Shown here: in pieces, positions 9,401-16,216 of the stretch
Layout of the letters: every line of letters begins with the position of its first letter
How positions within the stretch are numbered: position 1 is the stretch's first letter
NCBI GenBank assembly: GCA_031271725.1
Contig: JAISVE010000133.1
Coordinates: 1 to 18,783 of the forward strand
Length of the DNA: 18,783 bases
From: Bacteroidales bacterium
GTDB lineage: Bacteria > Bacteroidota > Bacteroidia > Bacteroidales > P3
Reading direction: 5' to 3'
Notes under the pieces: generated by a model
Database searches by the model: none
What the model was told of the DNA's origin: nothing
The model's input: the letters and a program-made list of their open reading frames with translations, nothing else
Program-made: the position numbers and the translations under genes

Positions 9401-12400
9401 GAGTTTATATTCTTCAAGGTTTGGCGCCAATAAGGATTTTAGAAGAATAATCGGCATTTCTGATAGCAGTGGCATAACAACATCTATAACTTACGGCAAA
9501 TATAAAAAGACAAAATCTGATACTTTTAGCTATCCTTTCCGCGAACTTAGTGGTTTGGATATAGTGAGTGAAGTAAAGACAATAACTTCAAGCAACACCG
9601 TTGTCTCACAACAGACTTACAGTTATAGCCGTGCGATAGCCGATATCCGCCGTGGCAGTCTTTTAGGGTTTCTATCAACAACTGTAAAAGATAATGTAAA
9701 CAATATAAGTGTGACAACAAAACAGGAATTAGATAAAGTGCGTTCAATGCTTTATCCTGTACAAAGCATCACAAAGCATCATGGTAGATTTGGCGAAGAA
9801 ACAAAACTGAGTACAGAAATTTATTCTTACAGTGTAAAATCGTTGACCCTTCCTCCTTGTAATTATAAAATGTTATCAGAAAAAATATCCTCAAACTCGG
9901 ATAAAAATTTTAGTGTTCATACATATTATGATATTGACAATTTCGGATACAGAACTCAAGAACGTTCAACCATAGAGCTTTCTTTAACCAATCTGTCTCC
10001 TCAATCCATGGGGTTAGTCCCCGTAACTCCCGCTACACGTCTGTTTGAGAGTGAAGAAAGTGTGCAATATGAGAACTATCAAAATATTGGTGGTGAAAGT
10101 TTATTAAAACGCCCATTGCAAAAGATAACAACATCGGGTTACAGAGGTAGATTATTAAAAGACACAACTTACTATAAGTATAATGATTTGGGAGATGTGT
10201 TGAGTGAAACAACACGAGAAGGAACGACCACAACAGTCTATAATGATTTAGGATTACCTGTAATTACAACCTTTATTCCTAAAGACAATCCTGATAGCAG
10301 TAGTAGAAGAACATATACCTATACAAGTGACAATAGATTTATCAATAGCACAACTGACGGTTTTGGCACAACCATAAAGAACTACGACCTGAAATACGGC
10401 AGGCTGATAAGCGAAACCAATATCTATAATCAAAGCAAAAGTTATAATTACGATAACTACGGCCGGCTAAAAAATACTATTGATGAAAATGGTATTCAAA
10501 CAATTTTTACCGAAAGTGATAATGGCAGGACAATCCATGCAAAAACCTCTCTTGGTGCTTCTTCTTACACTTATTACGATGAACTTGGCAGAGAGATAAA
10601 GACGGGTACTGAAACTGCAGACGGCACAATAATTACAGAAAGCGTTTATGATAACAAAGGCAGAGTAAGCAAAAAGAGCGAGCCGTATTTTGAAGGAAGC
10701 AACAATATAATGTGGCATAATTACACTTACGATAATCAAGGCAGGTTGATACAAAGTGAATATCTTGGCGATATAACAACTTATACTTATGACCGCTTAA
10801 AAACCACTGTAACTGAACATGCCGGCACGTCTGAGAGCCGTACAATCTCCAAGACTTATAATGCCACAGGAGATGTTATAAATGTAACAGAGCCGGCAGG
10901 GGAGATAAAATATCATTACCGTTACCCCAAACTCCCAGACACTATAAAGAGTAACGGTATAAAGACTGTGATAACGTATGATGACCGTGGTAGGCGCACT
11001 TCCCTTCTTGACCCCTCTGCAGGTTTAGCAACCTTTGACTATGACAATCAAAACCGCTTAATAAAACAACAGGATGCCAATGGTACAGTAAGCAGATTTT
11101 ATTATGATAAATACGGTCGTGAAATAATCCGTACACTAACTGCAAAAGACAGCAATTCTGTTGGAGGCAAAATAACCATAATGAACTCTTATAACGGTGT
11201 TAAGGGCGCGTTAAGCAAAACCACAATAAATGGACAGCAAGCCGATAATGTCAGTAATAGTTACATTTACGATAGTATGGGCAGAGTACTTTCGGAAATA
11301 CAATCATTAGACAGCAGAAACTTTACTACAAGTTATAGCTATGATGCTTATGGACGGCAAAAAACAAAGACTTACCCCAATAGCTTCTGCATAGAATATA
11401 AATACAATGACTACGGCGAGTTGTCGCAGATAACTAACCTTGATGACGGCAGTAATATTTGGCAACGCGATAAGAAGACAGCACGAGGTCAATATCAGCA
11501 TTCTTATCTTGGCGGTCAAAATGGCAGCAATAGTATTTTTAAACTGTCTTTTTATGATGACCGTGGCAACCTTACAGGTCGTCAATTAAGGCTGGGCAGC
11601 AGTTTGGACTATTTGCTTTTGGAAAACAAACACTATGATTACACAAGAGCAAACCGTCAAATGAATTACAGAGGCAGCGTTTCTCAAATCTCACAAGCTC
11701 GAATAGTAGGCGGTACTGAAATAGGGACAAGCACAACAAACGAGCCTGTCTGGAAAGAATATTTCGGATATGACGAAGAAAACCGTCTGACAAGTGCAAG
11801 ATACCGTTTGGGTTTGCAAGAGTTTATTTCCGATACTCAGATATACGAAGCTAATGGCAATTTGGAATATAAGAACGGTCTTGGCAACATAATTTATTCT
11901 TCCGAACATCCTTACCGTATAGAAGCAATAAATCCCGTTTCTCGTCCTTCATCTTTTTTTTTCGTCAGAAGACGAGAGCTGGAAAAACATCTCTATAGCC
12001 AGCAAATAACATATACTCCCTTTCAGCGTGTGTTGACAATACGCCAACAGGACAGTGTACTAACTCCGACAGACATAGTAGAGGATCATGCAGACTTTAT
12101 CTATAATTCCGGTTTTGAGCGTGTAAAGATGCAAGTGTTTCAAGATGGAAATATAGTAAAGAAGAAATACTATGCAGGGGATTATGAAGAGGTATATAGT
12201 TTGCGGACTGATGGCACTGGCATGACCTCTGCTTATGCCACCGAAATCTGTTATATCCGTACTCCTGAAGGCTTGCAGGCAGCGTATATGAAGAACGGTA
12301 CAGGCGATGCGGGCAGCTTGTATTACTTTGGGTTAGACCATGCGGGCAGCATAACAAGTGTGATTTCTGAAGAGGGCGAAGTTTTGCAGCGTTACCTGTA

Positions 12401-13625
12401 TGATGCCTGGGGCAACCGCCGTGTAATCTATGATACTTCCGGCGATAGTGAACTTTACTATCCTCAGTTTGCTCCAACCGGTGCAGATATGAGGGGCTTG
12501 GTATTATACGAGCCCTTGTTTGACAGGGGTTATATCGGCGAGGAACACATAGACCTGTTTGGTTTAATCAACCTTAACGCCCGCCTTTACGACCCTGTCT
12601 TGGGACGTTTTCTGAGTCCCGACCCTTACGTTCAAGCTCCCGACATGTTGCAGAACTTTAACCGCTACACTTATGGGCTCAACAATCCGCTGATGTATGT
12701 TGACCCGAGTGGAGAGTTCTTTTGGATACCAGTTTTAATAGGTGCTGCTATAGGTATAACTGTTGGATTAATACAGGGACATAATATAGGGGAAAAGAAT
12801 GGTGCAACAGGTTGGCGGATGGCAGCATATATGGCCGTTGGTGGTTTGATAGGAGGTGGAGCCGGTGCCTTGTCCGGTTGGGCAGGTGTTGCCGTTGGTG
12901 GGGCACTTGCGGGTGTTGGTATTAGTGGTGCAGCAGGTGGTTTTATTTCAGGAGCGACAGCCGGGGCAGCAGCAGGTTTTGTAAATGGCGTAGGCATGAC
13001 AGCACTTGGTGGTGGTACATTTGGTGAGTCAATGTTGGCAGGTGTTAAACAGATGGGCATAGGTGCTGGAATAGGCGGAGCAGTGGGATTTTTTGCAGGT
13101 GGAATTACTGCAGCAGCGCAAGGTAAAAGTTTTTGGGATGGCTTTGATTACCAAAAGGCATTGGATGCAGCTGTAGCAAAAGAAGGTATAAATAATCCTG
13201 ATTCAAAGTTTTTGGTTGCTAATAGAAGGAATGCGAGATTGGTTAATAAAACCTATGGCACTAATGTTCGAGTTTATGGGAGTGAGATGACAGATGGTAT
13301 AACTTTTTATAAAGAGGGACTTAATATAGGCGATTATGCTAAGAAGAGTAATCTTACGCTTATATCCAAACAAGTAATAAGAGGAAGATCTAGTGCAAAT
13401 ATAATAGATGTTATTCGGCACGAGGGAGTCCATCAACTACAAGTTTTATCAGGTATAAGATATAATCCTGTAACAAGGGAGATTTTGGCAAATTTAGTAA
13501 ATATACAAAACCCTGCAACTTGGACTAGCATAGGAAAGGCAGTAGAACGTTTGATAAATATAGATATTGATGAAGGTCGTTTGTGGGAGTTTCTTTTTAT
13601 TATGTATCCAAATGGGGTGTGGTAA
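6441..13625 (+). CDS. Giant Rhs/YD-repeat polymorphic toxin with HEGVH tail
   Basis: The protein has 2394 residues. In order: Sec signal peptide (1-27, ending SFAQ); lamin-tail-like domain (about 28-180; IISEVLYD, GEFLSLYNYGN, DISGWRV); SpvB-like N-terminal domain (about 260-325; GGATYTVPIDVPAG, MQPDLALVYNSQSG); seven calcium-type DxDGDG/DxNGDG repeats (about 590-980); TcdB-like middle region from about 1000 (GISDSSGITTSITYG); at least fifteen YD repeats (about 1240-1960; YTYDNQGRL, YSYDAYGRQ); Rhs-associated core (about 1960-2092; YLYDAWGNRR, NARLYDPVLGRFLSPDPY, NPLMYVDPSGE). The tail begins with a Gly/Ala-rich hydrophobic segment (about 2097-2230) and ends in a roughly 160-residue unique domain containing H2327-E-G-V-H2331 and a possible third ligand, E2347. 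In this family the core forms a shell that holds the toxic tail. Unlike its neighbours it has no T9SS sorting domain, so its route across the outer membrane is unclear. Confidence 0.93.
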   Translation: MNTLRRTTLLAIFFVALFLFVQHSFAQRQTVIISEVLYDTPLTETTTNHDGEFLSLYNYGNSIVDISGWRVEVTSLMSSSQIQYNYTVPNNTYLNPSSLAIVAARGANSSFNIEEFYSIPNINNNNVILYNNSITLPNTRSRIKIYDADNNLQDNMDYDGSTPALVGEVLLRAENATNSLGSDCYSVQRKNITILNNEYFFTRSDFNNSRDKKHVVLFSFDGSSALRVSVNGNSDLTLGEYNEIYNIQANDGGSEAQPLKGSVSVSASGGATYTVPIDVPAGIRNMQPDLALVYNSQSGMGIAGLGFHLQGLSAITRTSKNLFYDSERSNELTEFMLDGQRLKSLPLEDINMRYIITYETADNPSFNSIIYYWIQDRIVIKTREGMTLYYGDNENSSLRHFETNQKLSYLLREIIDGYGNSIKYSYLHIGGQTYIDKINYGSSGSNVGTEIRFIYKTNPVSLRKYLLGGHEINENLLLSKISIYSNGVQIYYYDFSYETPFQKAYTILRQINKYYPYTPPLLNSNIIYYKKDLPLSFVWSNVNNDEGNFSVYDFPCFAGNYNNYSEEDQLPWYDFNHHDESPAHRSIYVPGDIDGDGAEELVRFGWKYVNVFRNDGFAGNNGIAYSLDFTGESHGWQLAKHPRYVIDMNGDGCGDLVGRANEQISITYSNGFIPRDSIRTLNDQFTNTIGIRDFGVNTHYWNNTEDHPVLFGDIDGDGLTDIVGINDDGCRIYRNLKDSFSACKLISHDRVNHNNSSNEIRRYKLLDINGDGKSELIILNNILYQKFYNIFEIDHVEYIEIDAIYDLDNGFSGENIKTIYRSSDVLHDEYYISNVDKDYGDAYHHLFGDLNGDGLVDMVAMNREILNIHYSHGTDMLYNATPDLSINEFTLKKGYGNLGKNPVSLGDINGDGLLDIIGFGGSDDNASSRLFVLLNTGNNFLLKTWGNWNNSEINVNTDEYGYKKEKLLFDFNGDGVSDVGVVVYGAQSLYSSRFGANKDFRRIIGISDSSGITTSITYGKYKKTKSDTFSYPFRELSGLDIVSEVKTITSSNTVVSQQTYSYSRAIADIRRGSLLGFLSTTVKDNVNNISVTTKQELDKVRSMLYPVQSITKHHGRFGEETKLSTEIYSYSVKSLTLPPCNYKMLSEKISSNSDKNFSVHTYYDIDNFGYRTQERSTIELSLTNLSPQSMGLVPVTPATRLFESEESVQYENYQNIGGESLLKRPLQKITTSGYRGRLLKDTTYYKYNDLGDVLSETTREGTTTTVYNDLGLPVITTFIPKDNPDSSSRRTYTYTSDNRFINSTTDGFGTTIKNYDLKYGRLISETNIYNQSKSYNYDNYGRLKNTIDENGIQTIFTESDNGRTIHAKTSLGASSYTYYDELGREIKTGTETADGTIITESVYDNKGRVSKKSEPYFEGSNNIMWHNYTYDNQGRLIQSEYLGDITTYTYDRLKTTVTEHAGTSESRTISKTYNATGDVINVTEPAGEIKYHYRYPKLPDTIKSNGIKTVITYDDRGRRTSLLDPSAGLATFDYDNQNRLIKQQDANGTVSRFYYDKYGREIIRTLTAKDSNSVGGKITIMNSYNGVKGALSKTTINGQQADNVSNSYIYDSMGRVLSEIQSLDSRNFTTSYSYDAYGRQKTKTYPNSFCIEYKYNDYGELSQITNLDDGSNIWQRDKKTARGQYQHSYLGGQNGSNSIFKLSFYDDRGNLTGRQLRLGSSLDYLLLENKHYDYTRANRQMNYRGSVSQISQARIVGGTEIGTSTTNEPVWKEYFGYDEENRLTSARYRLGLQEFISDTQIYEANGNLEYKNGLGNIIYSSEHPYRIEAINPVSRPSSFFFVRRRELEKHLYSQQITYTPFQRVLTIRQQDSVLTPTDIVEDHADFIYNSGFERVKMQVFQDGNIVKKKYYAGDYEEVYSLRTDGTGMTSAYATEICYIRTPEGLQAAYMKNGTGDAGSLYYFGLDHAGSITSVISEEGEVLQRYLYDAWGNRRVIYDTSGDSELYYPQFAPTGADMRGLVLYEPLFDRGYIGEEHIDLFGLINLNARLYDPVLGRFLSPDPYVQAPDMLQNFNRYTYGLNNPLMYVDPSGEFFWIPVLIGAAIGITVGLIQGHNIGEKNGATGWRMAAYMAVGGLIGGGAGALSGWAGVAVGGALAGVGISGAAGGFISGATAGAAAGFVNGVGMTALGGGTFGESMLAGVKQMGIGAGIGGAVGFFAGGITAAAQGKSFWDGFDYQKALDAAVAKEGINNPDSKFLVANRRNARLVNKTYGTNVRVYGSEMTDGITFYKEGLNIGDYAKKSNLTLISKQVIRGRSSANIIDVIRHEGVHQLQVLSGIRYNPVTREILANLVNIQNPATWTSIGKAVERLINIDIDEGRLWEFLFIMYPNGVW

Positions 13626-14163
13626 AAATATAATTATAACAGCATTTTTATTGCTTACAAATGCTTGGAGCATAGTATTGGCTCAAACGGTGCCTTGTAG
13701 TATTTTTGACAGCACATATTGTTATATGACAATAGATAATGATAAGAAAACTAAGAAATCCCCTAAATATAATCTAATAACAGTTGCACTCCTTATAGAG
13801 AACAGAAGCAAAGACAGTATACATATCACAAATTTTAATAAACGCGTTCCTCATATATCAGAAACATACGTTGGCGAAAAGATGTTTTATTGGGAATTTT
13901 TCACCTTATCTAATCAGAAAGCTGAACCGAATATAGTAATATCTCCTTATGCAATAGTTAAAACAAAAGATAGAAGAAGTAAAAAACAAATTAAAGCAGA
14001 AAAAGAAATAGATATTATTATTCTACCGAAGAGTTTATTTGTTTCTGAACTGTATATTAAAAATCGTAGATTTGATTTTTATGAAAAAGGATATTACAAA
14101 CTACGTCTTCTTTATGGGGAGAATGGCAAATGTATTGCCGAAATGGTGATACAATATAAATGA
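13612..14163 (+). CDS. Secreted candidate immunity protein, copy 1
   Basis: The protein has 183 residues and matches no family I can name. The start chosen is the ATG at 13612, because it gives a standard signal peptide (hydrophobic core IIITAFLLL, cleavage likely after VLA) and the second copy at 15253 has the same start context. An ATG at 13567 would bury the signal. The gene overlaps the end of the Rhs gene by 14 bases, so translation is probably coupled. The mature part looks like a beta-rich domain with conserved DSxHIxNFNKxVP, EKMFYWEFFTL and a C-terminal block KSLFVS...GYYKLRLLYG...GKCIAEMVIQYK. A position directly after a toxin tail, plus export to the same compartment as the Sec-exported toxin, makes immunity to the HEGVH tail the leading guess; this is inference. 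Confidence 0.8.
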   Translation: MGCGKNIIITAFLLLTNAWSIVLAQTVPCSIFDSTYCYMTIDNDKKTKKSPKYNLITVALLIENRSKDSIHITNFNKRVPHISETYVGEKMFYWEFFTLSNQKAEPNIVISPYAIVKTKDRRSKKQIKAEKEIDIIILPKSLFVSELYIKNRRFDFYEKGYYKLRLLYGENGKCIAEMVIQYK

Positions 14164-14327
14164 AAATTGTAGGTCAATGAAATGTTAATAATATTACAGT
14201 GAGTCTATCATTAACTTCTCCTATACCTGGTATGACATACTCTCCTTTTCATACTATAATTAAAGGAGTTTTTATGATGCCTTAGTAAAATAAAGCACAA
14301 TGAAAAGAAAATTTTGTTTATTATTTA
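14126..14327. repeat. 202-bp direct repeat, copy 1
   Basis: This stretch is repeated at 15755-15956 (offset 1629) with only a few substitutions. It covers the last 13 codons or so of the first candidate immunity gene, the whole 136-bp intergenic region, and the first nine codons of the next gene. Confidence 0.92.
14242..14273 (+). terminator. Hairpin CTCCTTT/AAAGGAG plus T run (terminator or leader)
   Basis: A 7-bp stem with a 13-base loop is followed by five T, the form of a short Rho-independent terminator. The right arm AAAGGAG is also a perfect Shine-Dalgarno-like sequence, five bases before ATG ATG CCT TAG, a three-codon reading frame. It may therefore separate the candidate immunity gene from the next gene, or act as a leader element. 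In the second copy (15871-15902) one A becomes G, which leaves a G-U pair. Confidence 0.5.
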
Positions 14328-15193
14328 TCTTATTTTGTTCATCAGTATCAGGACAGAATATGGTGAAAAATCCAAGTTTTGAGGAATATTATCATTTGCC
14401 GGATACAACATATTTTCAAAACATCAAAAATTCCGCCTTCCAAGCTAAACACTGGCATAAAACTTGGTTACTAACTCCTAATTATTTTCACATAAACTCT
14501 GAATACAAGGCTTTCAGTATTCCTTATAATTGTTTTGGTTATTATCCGGTATTAGAAGGCAGTGCATATATAGGGGCACATTTATTGAGCTTACAAACAA
14601 ATATAGCTGTACATTTTGCAGGAGAGTTTATAAAGCCTTTGGAAGAGGGAAAGGAATACGAAATTAGTTTTTATTATTGTTTTGCACATCTTGAGTCATA
14701 TTTTCTTTTAGATAAAATAGAAGTATGTATTTCATCAAATAATTGGCTTAGGGAAATACATGATCTTCCCGAATATTATTATACATATATTGTTGAGCCG
14801 TATGATACAAATACATTTGAATTCTCTACTATTACAGCAAATGTAACTTTTCAAGACTCCATTATTAATGATGGTAAATGGCATAAAATGACAGGGTGTT
14901 ATAAATCTAAAGGGGGAGAAGAATATATTGCCTTTGGTATCTTTTATCAAAATAATGATTTTAGTCAAGCTTTTCATGTTTATCCTGACTATAATCACTC
15001 AGGAGGAGTAACTAAAAGAAATTTAAGACGGTTTTATAAGTATTATAAAGACACTTTATTTATACACAGGAATCCACTTTATTCACCCCAAAAACCATAT
15101 GATATTGTAGATCCGAAAGAAAAGGATTATTTTCCAACATATCAATTTGCTTACTATTTTTTCGATAATGTTTCCGTAGTTGAAATTCCCTAA
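14300..15193 (+). CDS. Secreted NPSFE-type carbohydrate-binding-like protein
   Basis: The protein has 297 residues with a signal peptide (MKRKFCLLFILFCSSVSGQ). The mature protein starts NMVKNPSFEEYY, then AKHWHKTWLLTPNYFHI, a middle section with EGKEYEISFYYCFAH, and ends QFAYYFFDNVSVVEIP. This start-and-end pattern (NPSFEE at the start, a closing DNVSV strand) is that of Bacteroidetes galactose-binding-like jelly-roll domains, which are often joined to an OmpA or T9SS domain. Neither is present here, so the protein is expected to be periplasmic or freely secreted. Its ligand is unknown. The first nine codons are duplicated at 15929. It may be an accessory of the toxin island or a second immunity-type gene. 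Confidence 0.75.
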   Translation: MKRKFCLLFILFCSSVSGQNMVKNPSFEEYYHLPDTTYFQNIKNSAFQAKHWHKTWLLTPNYFHINSEYKAFSIPYNCFGYYPVLEGSAYIGAHLLSLQTNIAVHFAGEFIKPLEEGKEYEISFYYCFAHLESYFLLDKIEVCISSNNWLREIHDLPEYYYTYIVEPYDTNTFEFSTITANVTFQDSIINDGKWHKMTGCYKSKGGEEYIAFGIFYQNNDFSQAFHVYPDYNHSGGVTKRNLRRFYKYYKDTLFIHRNPLYSPQKPYDIVDPKEKDYFPTYQFAYYFFDNVSVVEIP

Positions 15194-15209
15194 AACTACT
15201 ATATTTGTC

Positions 15210-15266
15210 AATGAAATGGTTTTATGGAATTTTCTTTCAAAAATATATCCAAATGGCGCGTGGTAA
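15210..15266 (+). pseudogene. Relic of the 3' end of another Rhs toxin gene
   Basis: Read in the frame that ends at the TAA 15264-15266, these bases encode NEMVLWNFLSKIYPNGAW followed by stop. The last 18 residues of the intact Rhs protein are DEGRLWEFLFIMYPNGVW: ten of 18 agree without gaps, and both end in Trp-stop overlapping the candidate immunity gene. The homology stops at about 15210, so only the extreme 3' end of a lost or displaced toxin tail remains. Confidence 0.7.
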
Positions 15267-15792
15267 AATTATAATTATATCTGTCTTTTTATTGTTGGCT
15301 AGTGGTTGGGAAGAAACGTTGGCACAATCAGGTCTTTCTGATAGCACGCATTGTTATTTGATAAAAAATGATAACAATAAAATAAGAAAAAATTCACGAT
15401 ATACTCCTATTACTTTGCTTGTATACAATCAAAGTAATGATAGTGTGCATATTAGAAATTTTAACAAATATGTTCCTAATATAGATACATATGTATGGAC
15501 TAGTGGAGAGAAATTATTTAATTGGGAATTATTAACACTACCTACTCAAGAGATTGAAGACCCTGTAATAATAAGCGGTCCACATAGCCCTCCGATTTGG
15601 TTAATAAGAAATAAAAAGCTCAGGGAAAAAATTGAAGAAGAAATTCACATTGTTATTCCGCCAAAAAGTTTATTTGTTTCTGATATTTATATATACGGTT
15701 CATATGTTAAAAAAGAAGGGTATTACAGACTACGCCTTCGCTATGGAAGACATGGCAAATGTATAGCAGAAATGGTGATACAATATAAATGA
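15253..15792 (+). CDS. Secreted candidate immunity protein, copy 2
   Basis: The protein has 179 residues and is a paralogue of the gene at 13612. They share the signal peptide pattern (GKIIIISVFLLL, cleavage after TLA), DSTHCYL, NFNKYVP, GEKLFNWELLTL and an almost identical end (PKSLFVSDIYI, GYYRLRLRYG, GKCIAEMVIQYK). By eye close to half of the residues agree; the middle differs most. The ATG at 15253 matches the start chosen for copy 1; upstream ATG 15211 and TTG 15205 would only read through the Rhs-tail relic. With its relic of a different Rhs tail in front, it looks like an orphan immunity gene kept from an earlier toxin variant. No toxin gene now precedes it. Confidence 0.8.
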   Translation: MARGKIIIISVFLLLASGWEETLAQSGLSDSTHCYLIKNDNNKIRKNSRYTPITLLVYNQSNDSVHIRNFNKYVPNIDTYVWTSGEKLFNWELLTLPTQEIEDPVIISGPHSPPIWLIRNKKLREKIEEEIHIVIPPKSLFVSDIYIYGSYVKKEGYYRLRLRYGRHGKCIAEMVIQYK

Positions 15793-15956
15793 AAATTGTA
15801 GGTCAATGAAATGTTAATAATATTACAGTGAGTCTATCATTAACTTCTCCTATACCTGGTATGATATACTCTCCTTTTCATACTATAATTAGAGGAGTTT
15901 TTATGATGCCTTAGTAAAATAAAGCACAATGAAAAGAAAATTTTGTTTATTATTTA
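15755..15956. repeat. 202-bp direct repeat, copy 2
   Basis: The counterpart of 14126-14327. Differences include TTGCC to TAGCA in the coding part and two single changes in the intergenic part. Its right end is sharp: after the shared TTATTTA at 15950-15956 the two sequences are unrelated, which marks a recombination joint inside a coding frame. Confidence 0.92.
15871..15902 (+). terminator. Hairpin CTCCTTT/AGAGGAG plus T run, copy 2
   Basis: The same hairpin as at 14242, with one A-to-G change that replaces an A-U pair by G-U, so the fold is kept. The T run and the ATG ATG CCT TAG after it are unchanged. Confidence 0.45.
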
Positions 15957-16177
15957 AGGTAGATACAAATGGCAACATAATAGACCCAAGAATAGAACGT
16001 GGAGTCCGGTGGGATTTAGATGAGGAAGCACTGCGTGTTATTAAACTTTTCAAATTTGACAGTCCGGCATTAGATTTCGATGGAAAACCCGCTGGAATGT
16101 GTTATCCTCTTCCTATTAAGTTTAAAATAGATAAATACATCAAAAAAGGCAAGAAGAAAACCATACCCACGCATTAA
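15929..16177 (+). pseudogene. Chimeric ORF: duplicated signal start fused to half a TonB C domain
   Basis: This 82-residue frame starts MKRKFCLLF, exactly as the protein at 14300, and switches at the end of the 202-bp repeat to KVDTNGNIIDPRIERGV. From there it matches the second half of a TonB C-terminal-like domain (DLDEEALRVIKLFKFDSP, GKPAGMCYPLPIKFKI), close to residues 80-140 of the next gene. The first half of the domain and most of the signal peptide are absent, so it is probably neither exported nor able to fold as a whole domain. I take it as a by-product of the duplication that fused two 5'- and 3'-truncated genes in frame; expression as a short cytoplasmic protein cannot be excluded. 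Confidence 0.7.
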
Positions 16178-16216
16178 TTCTCAATAATGGCACTTCGTAT
16201 ATAGAATTCCAAGAAA

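Noticed and set aside
12671..13060. A Pro/Ala-rich 129-codon minus-strand frame
   Set aside because: Its composition is the complement of the Gly/Ala-rich segment of the Rhs protein, so it is a mirror effect.
13567..13611. The longer start (ATG 13567) for the first candidate immunity gene
   Set aside because: It adds 15 residues before the signal peptide and lies wholly inside the Rhs tail codons; the paralogue has no matching start there.
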